From Slackia exigua ATCC 700122 (GTDB lineage: Bacteria; Actinomycetota; Coriobacteriia; Coriobacteriales; Eggerthellaceae): a stretch of 64,000 bases of DNA. A model generated the notes under the pieces. The model searched no databases, was not told the origin of the DNA, and worked only from the letters and a program-made list of their open reading frames with translations. The translations under genes and the position numbers were made by a program. The stretch spans positions 1,220,968-1,284,967 of the forward strand of contig NZ_GG700630.1 of the NCBI RefSeq assembly GCF_000162875.1, read 5' to 3'. This document shows, one piece after another, positions 28,888 to 37,517 of the stretch. Numbering within the stretch: position 1 is the first letter of the stretch; the number at the start of each line of letters is the position of its first letter.

Positions 28888-30126
28888 ATGGACATGACTG
28901 CTGATCAGCTTGCGCAGATCAAAACGCTGCTTTCCACCATCAAGGAGCGCTCCCCCTTCTATGCGAAGAAGTTCGAGGGCATAGATCTCGACGACGTCCA
29001 GAGCCAGGAGGATTTCGAGCGGCTGCCATTTTCCGAGAAGGCCGATCTGCGCGACGCCTATCCGCTCGGCATCCAGGCGGTTCCCGATGCCGACGTCGTG
29101 CGCATCCACAGCTCATCGGGCACGACGGGCACGCCGGTCGTCATTCCCTACACGAGGCAGGATGTGGACGACTGGGCCGACATGTTCGCCCGCTGCTATC
29201 GGATCGCCGGCGTCACGAATGAAGACCGCGTGCAGATAACCCCAGGTTACGGCCTGTGGACAGCCGGCATCGGCTTTCAATTCGGTTGCGAGCGCCTGGG
29301 CGCCATGGCCATCCCGACCGGTCCAGGCAATACCGACAAGCAGCTGCAGATGATGCAAGACCTGAGATCCACGGTCATTACCGCGACCAGCTCGTATGCG
29401 CTGCTGCTCGCCGAAGAGATCAACAAGCGCGGCCTGCGCGACAAGATCCACCTGAAGCGCGGCATCATCGGATCCGAGCGTTGGGGCCAGAAGACCCGCG
29501 AACGCATCGAGCACGAGATGGGCATCACCATCTACGACATCTACGGGCTGACCGAGATCTACGGACCCGGCATCGGCATCAGCTGCGACGCGCATGCGGG
29601 CATGCACCTGTTCACCGACTACGTATACGCGGAGATCGTCGATCCCAAGACGGGCGTTCCCGTGCCCGACGGCGAGGTCGGGGAACTGGTGCTGACCACG
29701 ATGCGCAAGCAGGGCGCCCCGCTTATCCGTTATCGCACCCATGACCTGACGCGGTTCGTTCCCGGCGACTGCCCGTGCGGGCGTGCCGAATTCCCGCGCA
29801 TCGACACGCTCGTCGGACGCACCGACGACATGATCAAGGTGAAGGGCTGCAACATGTTCCCCGCCCAGATCGAGGAGTGCCTTCAGTTCGTCGACGGCGC
29901 GTCGTCCGAATACCAGGTGCTGATCGAAACCATATCCGGCCACGACATCCTGACGCTCATCTTCGAGACGGAGCTTGAAGGCGAAGCCAAGGAGCATTGC
30001 GAATCCGAACTGGCTGCCGTCTTCAAGGCGAAGATCGGATGCACGCCCGAGGCGAGGGGCGTCCCCTTGGGCGAGCTTCCGCGCTCGACCAAGAAGACGC
30101 GTCGGATCTTCGACAGCCGCTACTAA
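28888..30126 (+). CDS. Phenylacetate-CoA ligase family enzyme
   Basis: A 412-aa AMP-forming ligase of the PaaK family, joining aryl acetates to CoA or working in the ATP-forming direction from the IorAB product. It shows the adenylate loop SSSGTTGTPV, YDIYGLTEIYGPG, YRTHDLTRFVPGDCPCGR, and the C-terminal KVKGCNMFP with the DELPRSTKK-like lysine end. iorAB-paaK clusters are common in anaerobes that ferment aromatic amino acids. ATG 28888 follows GAAAGGA, 29 nt after iorB; it is the last gene of the L-box operon. Confidence 0.92.
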   Translation: MDMTADQLAQIKTLLSTIKERSPFYAKKFEGIDLDDVQSQEDFERLPFSEKADLRDAYPLGIQAVPDADVVRIHSSSGTTGTPVVIPYTRQDVDDWADMFARCYRIAGVTNEDRVQITPGYGLWTAGIGFQFGCERLGAMAIPTGPGNTDKQLQMMQDLRSTVITATSSYALLLAEEINKRGLRDKIHLKRGIIGSERWGQKTRERIEHEMGITIYDIYGLTEIYGPGIGISCDAHAGMHLFTDYVYAEIVDPKTGVPVPDGEVGELVLTTMRKQGAPLIRYRTHDLTRFVPGDCPCGRAEFPRIDTLVGRTDDMIKVKGCNMFPAQIEECLQFVDGASSEYQVLIETISGHDILTLIFETELEGEAKEHCESELAAVFKAKIGCTPEARGVPLGELPRSTKKTRRIFDSRY

Positions 30127-30272
30127 AAGGAATCCGCCGCGCGCGGGATACCCCGCTATTCGTCGCGCAGGCCCGTTTCGTCAACCGCTGCCGCAACGCG
30201 AGAGAAGCTGCCTTCGCCTCCGCGAGGTCCAGGGTACGTGCCGGCGCAAACGGCCTGTTGGCACACGAATAC

Positions 30273-31496
30273 CTAGCGGCGGTAGTCGAATCCGTCGAAG
30301 TAGCTGCGGAATTCCACCGTATGCGCGCTGTTCGGGCACATGAAGGCATGCGCCGCCAGGAAGTACTCGTCGGTCATGCCGGCCAGGTAGTCCACAGCGA
30401 TCTGTTCCGGGCGCTCATCGCGGTAGGGCTCCAGGTTGTCGTACCAGCTGCGTTGGCGTTCAAGCGGCAAGACCAGATGGCGCCACACCGGCGAGGACTC
30501 GTTGCGCGTCCGGACGTCGTGCACGACGACCTCGAACATCTCTTCGAACATCGGGCGTATTTCATCGCGGTAGACATCGCCCTGCTCGCCGGTCAGATAG
30601 ATGCGCTCGTAGTTCTCGGCCTTGGCCGTCTTCAGGCTGCGGAAGGCTTCGTCGCTCATTTCGATGCGATCCTTCATGTAGCTGTGTTCCACGATGTCGA
30701 CTGTGAGGTTATTGATGATCTCGGCATTCTGCACGCCGATCACGCCTCCGGAGAACATGTCGTCCGACTCGATGGAGCCGGTGTTGATCGCATCTTGGCG
30801 GTCTTTGCCTACATACGCGATCATGTCCGAGATGCGCACGACGCAGCCTTCGAGCGTGGAAGGGCGCAGCGTACCGATGCTTTCGGGGTCGGTGTAGCAG
30901 CGTTCCACCATGTCGTCGAAGGCGCCGAAGTCATGGATGGTTCCCTGACGGAAAACCTTCTGGCTGCTTTCGCCGTTATGGCAGATGACGCCGTCAAGCG
31001 TCTGCAGGCTGACGTTGCGGCTGTACAGCGCGTCGAGGATGCGCACGCTGTGCACGTTGTGGTTGAACGCGCGACCCATGCTCTGCATGGACAGGTCGTT
31101 CAAGATGGCTTCGCCTGCATGGCCGAAGGGCGTATGGCCCAGGTCATGCCCGAGCGCGATGGCTTCGATCAGATCTTCGTTCAGCCCCAGCACGCGCCCG
31201 ATCGAGCGTGCGGTACGCGCCACGAGCTGCACGTGCAGCCCGCGGCGCGAGATATCGTCGTTGCGCACGAAACTGAAGACCTGGGTTTTTCCTGCATAGC
31301 GGTTGTACGGCGCAAGGTTGATGATCTTGTCCACGTCGCGGACGAACGGCGGGCGATGCAGCCTCGGCGACGCATCGCGTTTCTGATCGCGCCTGATGGC
31401 GGCGTCATCTAGGCAGCGATGCGGATTCATGATCCTGTGCGCGCGGTCGTGTTCTATACGGTTCTGCATGTCAGGGGAGAAGTTGCGGTATGCCAT
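30273..31496 (-). CDS. dGTP triphosphohydrolase-like HD-domain protein
   Basis: A 407-aa member of the dGTPase family, expected to cleave dNTPs to nucleoside and triphosphate. The HD residues are in ALGHDLGHTPFGHAGEAIL, with SRRGLHVQLVARTARSIGR before and FNHNVHSVRIL after; a C-terminal dGTPase-associated domain follows. ATG 31496 (MAYRNF) has TTTGGAGG 5 nt upstream; an upstream ATG at 31508 lacks one. It is divergent from galE with a 16-bp palindrome (31558-31573, CCCCTTTCGAAAGGGG) between them. The 146-bp gap to paaK holds no feature I recognise. Confidence 0.88.
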   Translation of the reverse strand: MAYRNFSPDMQNRIEHDRAHRIMNPHRCLDDAAIRRDQKRDASPRLHRPPFVRDVDKIINLAPYNRYAGKTQVFSFVRNDDISRRGLHVQLVARTARSIGRVLGLNEDLIEAIALGHDLGHTPFGHAGEAILNDLSMQSMGRAFNHNVHSVRILDALYSRNVSLQTLDGVICHNGESSQKVFRQGTIHDFGAFDDMVERCYTDPESIGTLRPSTLEGCVVRISDMIAYVGKDRQDAINTGSIESDDMFSGGVIGVQNAEIINNLTVDIVEHSYMKDRIEMSDEAFRSLKTAKAENYERIYLTGEQGDVYRDEIRPMFEEMFEVVVHDVRTRNESSPVWRHLVLPLERQRSWYDNLEPYRDERPEQIAVDYLAGMTDEYFLAAHAFMCPNSAHTVEFRSYFDGFDYRR

Positions 31497-31664
31497 GGCG
31501 GCCTCCAAAGGTGCTCGGCGTGCGTGTCGTGTGTCATATAGGATTGTAACGGTTCAACCCCTTTCGAAAGGGGCGTTATGCGATGTCGCGTGCATGAGAG
31601 CGGGTTTGTCGGTCGCGCGGGATATACTGAATCGAACGTAGCCGATAGGGAAGGCGGAGGCATC

Positions 31665-32720
31665 ATGCAGACCATCCTCGTGACTGGAGGCGCCGGATTC
31701 ATCGGCAGCCATACCTGCGTCGAGCTTTTGGATGCGGGCTTCGAAGTCGTCGTGGTGGACGATCTCTCGAATTCGAGCGAAGTCGCGATCGACCGCATCA
31801 GGGATATCGTCGTCGCCGATGAGCGTACGGGCACGGCGCCGGCCGGCGCATCGGCGCGCCTCCATTTCATCCGTGCGACGCTGCTCGACGCGCAGGCCAT
31901 GCGCAGCGTCTTCGAGCGCTTCCCGATCGACGCGGTCATTCATTTCGCCGGCTTCAAGGCCGTGGGCGAAAGCGTGTCCAAGCCGCTCGAGTATTACGGC
32001 AACAACCTGGGCGGCACGATGGAGCTGCTCCGTGCGATGAACGAGGCGGGCTGCCGGTCCATCGTGTTCTCCAGCTCCGCAACCGTGTACGGCGGCAATC
32101 CCGTGCCGTACGAAGAGACCATGCCGAAAGGGTCTCCCAGCAGCCCGTACGGCTGGACGAAGTGGATGATCGAGCAAATGATCGCCGATCTTTGCGCCTC
32201 CGACGGCCGCTGGAGCGCCGTGCTGCTGCGCTATTTCAATCCCGTCGGCGCTCATCCGTCCGGGCTCATCGGCGAAGACCCCAAAGGCATCCCGAACAAC
32301 CTCATGCCCTACATCACGCAGGTGGCGATCGGCAAGCGCGACGTGCTTCACGTCTTCGGCGACGATTACCCAACGCCCGACGGCACCTGCCAGCGCGATT
32401 ACATCCACGTGGTCGACCTCGCGCAGGGCCATGTCGAAGCCTTGCGGTGGATGGAGGGGCGCCATGGCATCGAGGCGTTCAACCTGGGCAGCGGCGAAGG
32501 CACCTCGGTGCTCGAGCTCGTCCACGCGTTCTCACGCGCCTGCGGCCACGATATTCCCTATATAGTGGACGGTCGCCGCGACGGGGACCTTCCGGCGTTC
32601 TGGGCCGATCCGGCCAAGGCGAAGCGCGAGATGGGTTGGCAAACCAAGCTCGGCATCGACCGCATGTGCGAGGATTCCTGGCGTTGGCAGTCGATGAACC
32701 CCGATGGCTTCGAAGGCTAG
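31665..32720 (+). CDS. galE: UDP-glucose 4-epimerase
   Basis: Interconverts UDP-glucose and UDP-galactose; an extended short-chain dehydrogenase of 351 aa. The NAD loop is TGGAGFIGSH, the catalytic Ser is in SSSATVYG, and the YxxxK pair is YGWTK. LRYFNPVGAHPSG and NLGSGEGTSVLEL complete the fold. ATG 31665 follows GGCGGAGG. A TATACT -10 box lies at 31623-31628. Stands alone between the HD protein gene and tRNA-Arg. Confidence 0.95.
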   Translation: MQTILVTGGAGFIGSHTCVELLDAGFEVVVVDDLSNSSEVAIDRIRDIVVADERTGTAPAGASARLHFIRATLLDAQAMRSVFERFPIDAVIHFAGFKAVGESVSKPLEYYGNNLGGTMELLRAMNEAGCRSIVFSSSATVYGGNPVPYEETMPKGSPSSPYGWTKWMIEQMIADLCASDGRWSAVLLRYFNPVGAHPSGLIGEDPKGIPNNLMPYITQVAIGKRDVLHVFGDDYPTPDGTCQRDYIHVVDLAQGHVEALRWMEGRHGIEAFNLGSGEGTSVLELVHAFSRACGHDIPYIVDGRRDGDLPAFWADPAKAKREMGWQTKLGIDRMCEDSWRWQSMNPDGFEG

Positions 32721-32890
32721 AACTTCTCATCGCGGCGGCCGCATCGAAGATGCCGATGACTTCCCGATCGTGCCTATTCCCGGCATCGATCTGCATATGG
32801 GCGACATTATAACGTCCGCGCCAAATGGCAATGAGAGATTTTATAGGGTCGATCTGTACGTCGCAGCATAGATAGATAACCTTGCCTACG

Positions 32891-32921
32891 AAAAACGGGC
32901 CGCCTTCTGCAAGACGGCCCG
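32891..32921 (-). terminator. Terminator of tRNA-Arg(CCT)
   Basis: On the minus strand, stem CGGGCCG/CGGCCCG extended by CTT/AAG inside, followed by five T. It lies 13 nt past the tRNA 3' end. Confidence 0.88.
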
Positions 32922-32934
32922 CGATGGTGCGAGG

Positions 32935-33010
32935 TGGTGCCCCAGGGCGGATTCGAACCGCCGACACCCGCTTTAGGAGAGCGGTGCTCTATCCCCTGAG
33001 CTACTGAGGC
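32935..33010 (-). tRNA. tRNA-Arg(CCT)
   Basis: Reading the minus strand: acceptor GCCTCAG/CTGGGGC, D-stem GCTC/GAGC, anticodon stem CCGCT/AGCGG with anticodon CCT, T-loop GGTTCGAATCC, and encoded CCA. Confidence 0.95.
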
Positions 33011-33166
33011 GCGCAAGCCATTCTATCAAAGCTTTTCCTGTTCGGCGTACGCGGCATGTGGATTCGACGATTCGATCATGCCCGCCTGCCCAGGGTGGTA
33101 CCCTTGCATTTCGCATCAACGACACGTGCGTCCGAACGTCATTTCAACCCGTGCATGAGGGGTGCC

Positions 33167-33721
33167 ATGATCGATCAGCAGAAAATCGAAGCCGCCACGC
33201 GGCTCCTTCTTGAGGGAATCGGGGAAGACCCCGACCGCGAGGGCTTGCTTGAAACGCCGGAGCGCGTCGCGCGCATGTATGCGGAGGTGTGCGGAGGGCT
33301 CGACCAGAGCGCCGAGAAGCACCTGAGCACAACGTTCACGGTCGATAGCGACGAAGTCGTGCTGGAGCGCGACATCCCGTTCCATTCGCTGTGCGAGCAT
33401 CACCTGCTTCCCTTCTTCGGTCGTGCGCATATCGCCTACCTTCCGAACGGCAAGGTCGTCGGGCTCTCGAAACTTGCACGTACCGTGGAAGTGTACGCCC
33501 GTCGTCCTCAGCTGCAGGAGCGTCTGACCGCGCAGGTCGCCGACGCCATCATGGAGCATACGGGCGCCCGCGGCGCGATCGTCATGATCGAAGCCGAGCA
33601 TATGTGCATGTCCATGCGCGGCGTCTCAAAACCGGGCACCAAAACCGTCACGGTCGCCAAGCGAGGGGAATACACCACCGATTCCTCCCTGGTGACCGAG
33701 TTCTTCGCCATGGTGCGCTAG
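33167..33721 (+). CDS. folE: GTP cyclohydrolase I
   Basis: Opens GTP to 7,8-dihydroneopterin triphosphate, the first step of folate synthesis. 184 aa with [22 protein letters not shown] (zinc Cys and substrate His), [23 protein letters not shown], and [12 protein letters not shown] (second zinc Cys). ATG 33167 follows GAGGGG closely (4 nt). First gene of a short same-strand cluster with an HD protein gene (17-nt gap) and folB. Confidence 0.95.
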   Translation: MIDQQKIEAATRLLLEGIGEDPDREGLLETPERVARMYAEVCGGLDQSAEKHLSTTFTVDSDEVVLERDIPFHSLCEHHLLPFFGRAHIAYLPNGKVVGLSKLARTVEVYARRPQLQERLTAQVADAIMEHTGARGAIVMIEAEHMCMSMRGVSKPGTKTVTVAKRGEYTTDSSLVTEFFAMVR

Positions 33722-33738
33722 GACGCAGGACGATTCTC

Positions 33739-34251
33739 ATGTCGCGCGTGCAGACGCTTTTCGCGGAAATGCCCGTCATTGCCGAGATTCGTGCGCATGC
33801 GATCTACCGTTTCCAGATGGAGCGGCTGGCCGCATGCGAGGAACGGCGCGTCTTCTGCACGCATGGTCCCGATCATTTGGCATCCGTCGCGCGCATTGCC
33901 TATATTCACGTGCTCGAACAGGGGATTTCCTATCGCAAGGACGTCGTGTATGCGGCAGCGTTTCTGCATGATATCGGCAAGGCGGACCAGTACGAGCACG
34001 GCACTCCGCATGAAGAGGCAGGCGCCCGCTACGCGCGGGAGATTCTGAAAGGCATCGATGCCTTCACCGCCGACGAGAAGGATGCCATCGTGACGGCCGT
34101 GCGGGAGCATCGACGCTTTTCCGAGGATTCTTCCGAGTTGGGGCGCATCCTCTATGCTGCCGACAAGGCATCGAGGCTCTGCTTCGATTGCGCCGCGCGC
34201 GCGGAATGCTCCTGGTCGGATACCGAGAAGAATCTCGAGGTCAAAATTTAG
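33739..34251 (+). CDS. HD-domain phosphohydrolase in the folate cluster
   Basis: A 170-aa HD-superfamily protein. The metal site is FLHDIGKADQYEH, preceded by an upstream His in CTHGPDHLASVARIA, with a later REHRRF and AADKASRL. A Cys-containing tail (CFDCAARAECSW) follows. The biochemical activity is unknown. Because it sits between folE and folB, it may remove phosphate from dihydroneopterin triphosphate, a step for which no other enzyme is encoded here. A nucleotide or signalling phosphohydrolase is the alternative. The start at ATG 33739 follows GCAGGA. Confidence 0.75.
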   Translation: MSRVQTLFAEMPVIAEIRAHAIYRFQMERLAACEERRVFCTHGPDHLASVARIAYIHVLEQGISYRKDVVYAAAFLHDIGKADQYEHGTPHEEAGARYAREILKGIDAFTADEKDAIVTAVREHRRFSEDSSELGRILYAADKASRLCFDCAARAECSWSDTEKNLEVKI

Positions 34252-34285
34252 AGGCTGTCGCAATGCGCTGAATAGAGGAGGTCTT

Positions 34286-34651
34286 ATGGACGCCATCGTC
34301 ATATCCGATTTGGAAGTGTTCGCGTATCACGGGGTGTTTCCCGAAGAGAACGCCCTTGGCCAGAAGCTTCTGGTCTCGCTGCGCCTTGAGGTTGATCTGA
34401 GGCCGGCAGGGGAACGTGACGACCTATCTGCCAGCGTTGACTACGGCGCCGTGTGCCGCCTCGCTGATGGCTTCCTCCGCGCCCATGTTTTCAAGCTGAT
34501 CGAGGCGGCGGCCGAGGGCCTGGCATCTGAAATCCTTGCGCAATTCCCGACGGTTGAAGCCGTTGAGGTGCAGATCAAAAAGCCATGGGCTCCTATCGGG
34601 CTTCCGCTCGCGTATGCCGGCGTCGAGATCCGCCGGGAGAGGCGACGCTAG
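34286..34651 (+). CDS. folB: Dihydroneopterin aldolase
   Basis: Splits dihydroneopterin to 6-hydroxymethyl-dihydropterin and glycolaldehyde. 121 aa; ISDLEVFAYHGVFPEENALG with the substrate Glu, SVDYGAVCRLADGF, and the catalytic Lys in VQIKKPWAPI. ATG 34286 follows AGAGGAGG. Its last 4 nt overlap the convergent EamA gene. folP and folK are not in this window. Confidence 0.93.
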   Translation: MDAIVISDLEVFAYHGVFPEENALGQKLLVSLRLEVDLRPAGERDDLSASVDYGAVCRLADGFLRAHVFKLIEAAAEGLASEILAQFPTVEAVEVQIKKPWAPIGLPLAYAGVEIRRERRR

Positions 34652-35592
34652 TCTTCGTCGTCGGCAAGGGCTCCGGTGAATTTCTCCGGCGGATCGGGGT
34701 ATTTCTTCGGGCGCGGCAGGGTTTCGGAGATGACGAGGCCGGTGAAGATGAGCGCGAATCCAACGAAGAGCTGCAAGGTCATGTCTTCGCCGTAGAGCAG
34801 CACGCTGAATATCACGCCGAACACGCTTTCGAGCGACAGGATAAGCGAGGCCTGCGTGGGCGGAACCCGTGTCTGCCCGAGATTCTGGAACACCATCGCG
34901 AGCGCGGACGCGAAGATGACGAGGTAGCCCATCTGGACGAGGAAGCTGGTTGACGCGAATGCCGCCATGCCGGGAAGAGGTTCTGCGAAGGTGCTGATGA
35001 GCATGCCGAAGACGGAGCTCGAGAGCAGCTGGAAGAACGTCAGGGTCAACATGTCGTGGCCCTTGGCGAATTTCGCGACGAACACCATGTGCAATGCGAT
35101 GAAGCAGGCGGAGAAGAGCGTCAGACCGTCGCCCCAGCGCAAGGCGAAAGACAGGTCGTGTCCGAGAGAGATGAAGCCGACGCCGCCGATGCAGAGCAGC
35201 GCGGCGACGATGTTGAAGATAGTCGGACGCTTGCGATCGATGGCCCAGTACAGAAATGGGACGATGACGCAATACGTGCCCGTTAGGAATGCGTTGCGTC
35301 CGGGGGTCGTGTCGGTCAGGCCGACGTTCTGCACCCAGAAGGCGAAGAACGCGACGATGCCCAGCACGCATCCGTATAGGATGTGCTCGCGGTTGAAATG
35401 GCGACGGATGGTCTTCCGGCAGACGAATCCGACTATCATCGCGGTCAGCAGGAAGCGGATGCTCGTGAGCCATCCCGGCGTCATGTCGTCCAAGGCTCCT
35501 TTGACGACGACGAAGGAGAAGCCCCAGAACAGCGTCGCGAGGACGAGGAGCGTCTTATAGAACCAGATGGATGCAGGCGCCACGATCTTCAT
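34648..35592 (-). CDS. EamA/DMT-family transporter
   Basis: A 314-aa membrane protein with 10 helices in two EamA repeats (LLVLATLFWGFSFVVVKGAL; SLESVFGVIFSVLLYGEDM), a short charged C-terminus, and no known substrate; such proteins usually export metabolites or amino acids. ATG 35592 has no ribosome binding site but lies 7 nt after a TACAAT -10 box on the minus strand, so the message may be leaderless. The frame is open to 35742, but that part looks non-coding. Paralogous to the EamA gene at 42868, on the other side of the PucR cluster. Confidence 0.85.
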   Translation of the reverse strand: MKIVAPASIWFYKTLLVLATLFWGFSFVVVKGALDDMTPGWLTSIRFLLTAMIVGFVCRKTIRRHFNREHILYGCVLGIVAFFAFWVQNVGLTDTTPGRNAFLTGTYCVIVPFLYWAIDRKRPTIFNIVAALLCIGGVGFISLGHDLSFALRWGDGLTLFSACFIALHMVFVAKFAKGHDMLTLTFFQLLSSSVFGMLISTFAEPLPGMAAFASTSFLVQMGYLVIFASALAMVFQNLGQTRVPPTQASLILSLESVFGVIFSVLLYGEDMTLQLFVGFALIFTGLVISETLPRPKKYPDPPEKFTGALADDED

Positions 35593-35760
35593 GCGCGCGA
35601 TTGTAGCAACCTTGAGCCGCTGTACGCGAATCGAATGCGCACGTCGCATCTTCCGTCTCGATAAACACATGCTCCCGGCAGAGGATATACTCTTCGACGG
35701 AAGGGATGCTTGAGCAGCGATTGCAAGCATCCAGCGAATCAAACCAGGAAAGAGGATCCG

Positions 35761-37335
35761 ATGGATGCGACGATCGCCGAAATCCTCTCGCTATCGGAGC
35801 TCAAGGAATGCCGCCTGCTGAATCCTGGCGTGTCTCTTTCCCAGCCTGTGAAGTCAGTGACTATCATGGACAATCCTGAGATCTTCAACTGGATGTCCGA
35901 TTATGAGATCCTCTTTTCCAACGGCGCGTCGCTGACCTCCTTGAATTCCATGGAATGGAAGGCCTTCTTCGAAGGGCTGTCAAAGAAACGGTCTGCAGGG
36001 TTGTTCATCAAGCTGCAGTACTACGTGGATTCGATTCCGGAAGATGCCGTTGAGCACGCCAAGCGCCTTGATTTGCCTATCGTGGTAGTGCCGAACTGCT
36101 ATTCATGGGTCAGGCTGAGCACTCCCATTCAGCAATACATCATTAAAGAGCAGTTCTACCTGGTTAACGAGGCCTTGAAGCTCGGTGACGCCCTTAATGA
36201 CGCGATGGTTCGCGGGGGAGAACTCGCACAGGTATGCGATGTGGCGTGTCGCCACCTCGGCTGCGGTGTCGCTGTATTCGCGAGCGATGGATGGTACGTG
36301 CTCGGAGGGTCGTCCCCTATGGATTGGGATTCGGTGTCGGGCCTTCTCAAGGGGCAGGCGCGCGGATTCTCAAGTCTTCCCGGCGCCTTTGTTCTTCGCG
36401 ACATCGAAGGTTCTTGCAAAGTCGTTCGCGTCGATAAAAGGACGAGCAGGTATTACGCCGTCTACTGGAGCCTTGGGTCGCCGGAGCTTTCCGTGAGCGA
36501 TTTCGATATCGACCAGGTGAATTCCGCCCTTATGCTCTGCCTCATCAAGGAACGGGCGCTTAGGCAGATCGAAGAGCATTACTATTACGAGTTTCTCAGC
36601 GAGCTGATCGACGGCGCGCTTGAAACCACGGGGGAAATCAAGGCACGGGCAAGCCGTCTGCGTCGGAACGTTCATGATGCATACCAGCTTATCGTCTCGT
36701 CATCCGATTCCGCCGTGCGGGTGGATTACGACGGGTTCGCACGGACCTTGAAGGCCCACGACGACGCCCTCGTCAAAGACGTGATGTACTGCGTGAAGGA
36801 TGATAAGGCGGTTTTCTTCTGTCCGGTTGTGAGCAAAGAAGATCGCGAGCGCGTGCGTTCTGTCTGCGAGGAGGTCAGGCGCTATATAGGCGATGGCGAC
36901 GTTCGATTCGCCGTGAGCAGGGTGCACTCCGTGGCACGCATCGCATCTGCCTGCGAAGAGGCTTTGTCCTGCCTAGACTTCATGAGCCTCGTCAATGACC
37001 AATGCCTGTTCTACGATGATTTGGGGCTGCTGCGCGTTCTGGCGAAGAATGCCCGGTCCATGGAGACGGAATTCATCTCCGATTTCTTCGAAGACGTGCT
37101 CGGCAAGGTGGCTCTGCATGACAAGGAGAGCAAGGTTCAGCTCCAGGCCACCCTCCATCAGTTCTTTCTCAACGACGAGTCGATACCCGATACGGCACGT
37201 GCGCTCGGTATTCACGAGAACACATTGAGGATTCGTCTGAAGTCGATCGAGTCGCTCAGCGGCAGGTCTTTCAAGTCATCGTTCGGGCGCGTGGAGCTGT
37301 TCATCGCCTCAGTGCTTGCTCGGTATATTCCATAG
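35761..37335 (+). CDS. PucR-family transcriptional regulator
   Basis: A 524-aa regulator. Residues about 5-125 match the PucR N-terminal domain (ILSLSELKECRLLNPG; MSDYEILFSNGASLT). A middle GAF/GGDEF-like part follows. The C-terminus is the PucR helix-turn-helix (LHQFFLNDESIPDTARALGIHENTLRIRLKSIESLSG). The family activates purine, polyamine and amino-acid catabolism genes in response to the substrate. It is transcribed in the same direction as the symporter, carbamoyltransferase, permease and hydrolase genes and is probably their regulator. ATG 35761 follows AAAGAGG. A TATACT box lies at 35686-35691. Confidence 0.88.
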   Translation: MDATIAEILSLSELKECRLLNPGVSLSQPVKSVTIMDNPEIFNWMSDYEILFSNGASLTSLNSMEWKAFFEGLSKKRSAGLFIKLQYYVDSIPEDAVEHAKRLDLPIVVVPNCYSWVRLSTPIQQYIIKEQFYLVNEALKLGDALNDAMVRGGELAQVCDVACRHLGCGVAVFASDGWYVLGGSSPMDWDSVSGLLKGQARGFSSLPGAFVLRDIEGSCKVVRVDKRTSRYYAVYWSLGSPELSVSDFDIDQVNSALMLCLIKERALRQIEEHYYYEFLSELIDGALETTGEIKARASRLRRNVHDAYQLIVSSSDSAVRVDYDGFARTLKAHDDALVKDVMYCVKDDKAVFFCPVVSKEDRERVRSVCEEVRRYIGDGDVRFAVSRVHSVARIASACEEALSCLDFMSLVNDQCLFYDDLGLLRVLAKNARSMETEFISDFFEDVLGKVALHDKESKVQLQATLHQFFLNDESIPDTARALGIHENTLRIRLKSIESLSGRSFKSSFGRVELFIASVLARYIP

Positions 37336-37422
37336 CGCTTTGTCTCCGAATCACCCCGACGAATGTGGATATGTACAGAATCACGCTCCACGGTTAGAGG
37401 TTTTTACAGGCGCAGGAGCTTG

Positions 37423-37438
37423 TTTTCCGATGGGAAAA
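37423..37438. promoter_or_regulatory. Inverted repeat upstream of the SSS symporter gene
   Basis: TTTTCC-GATG-GGAAAA, a perfect 6-bp inverted repeat in the 182-bp gap after the PucR gene. It is a plausible operator, but no second copy was found in the window. Confidence 0.4.
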
Positions 37439-37517
37439 TAACGGTAGGCTTCAGCGCGCCGTTCAGAACATCGAGATGATTCGACATGTCATGACCGAAT
37501 GATCGGAGGTCACTCCT

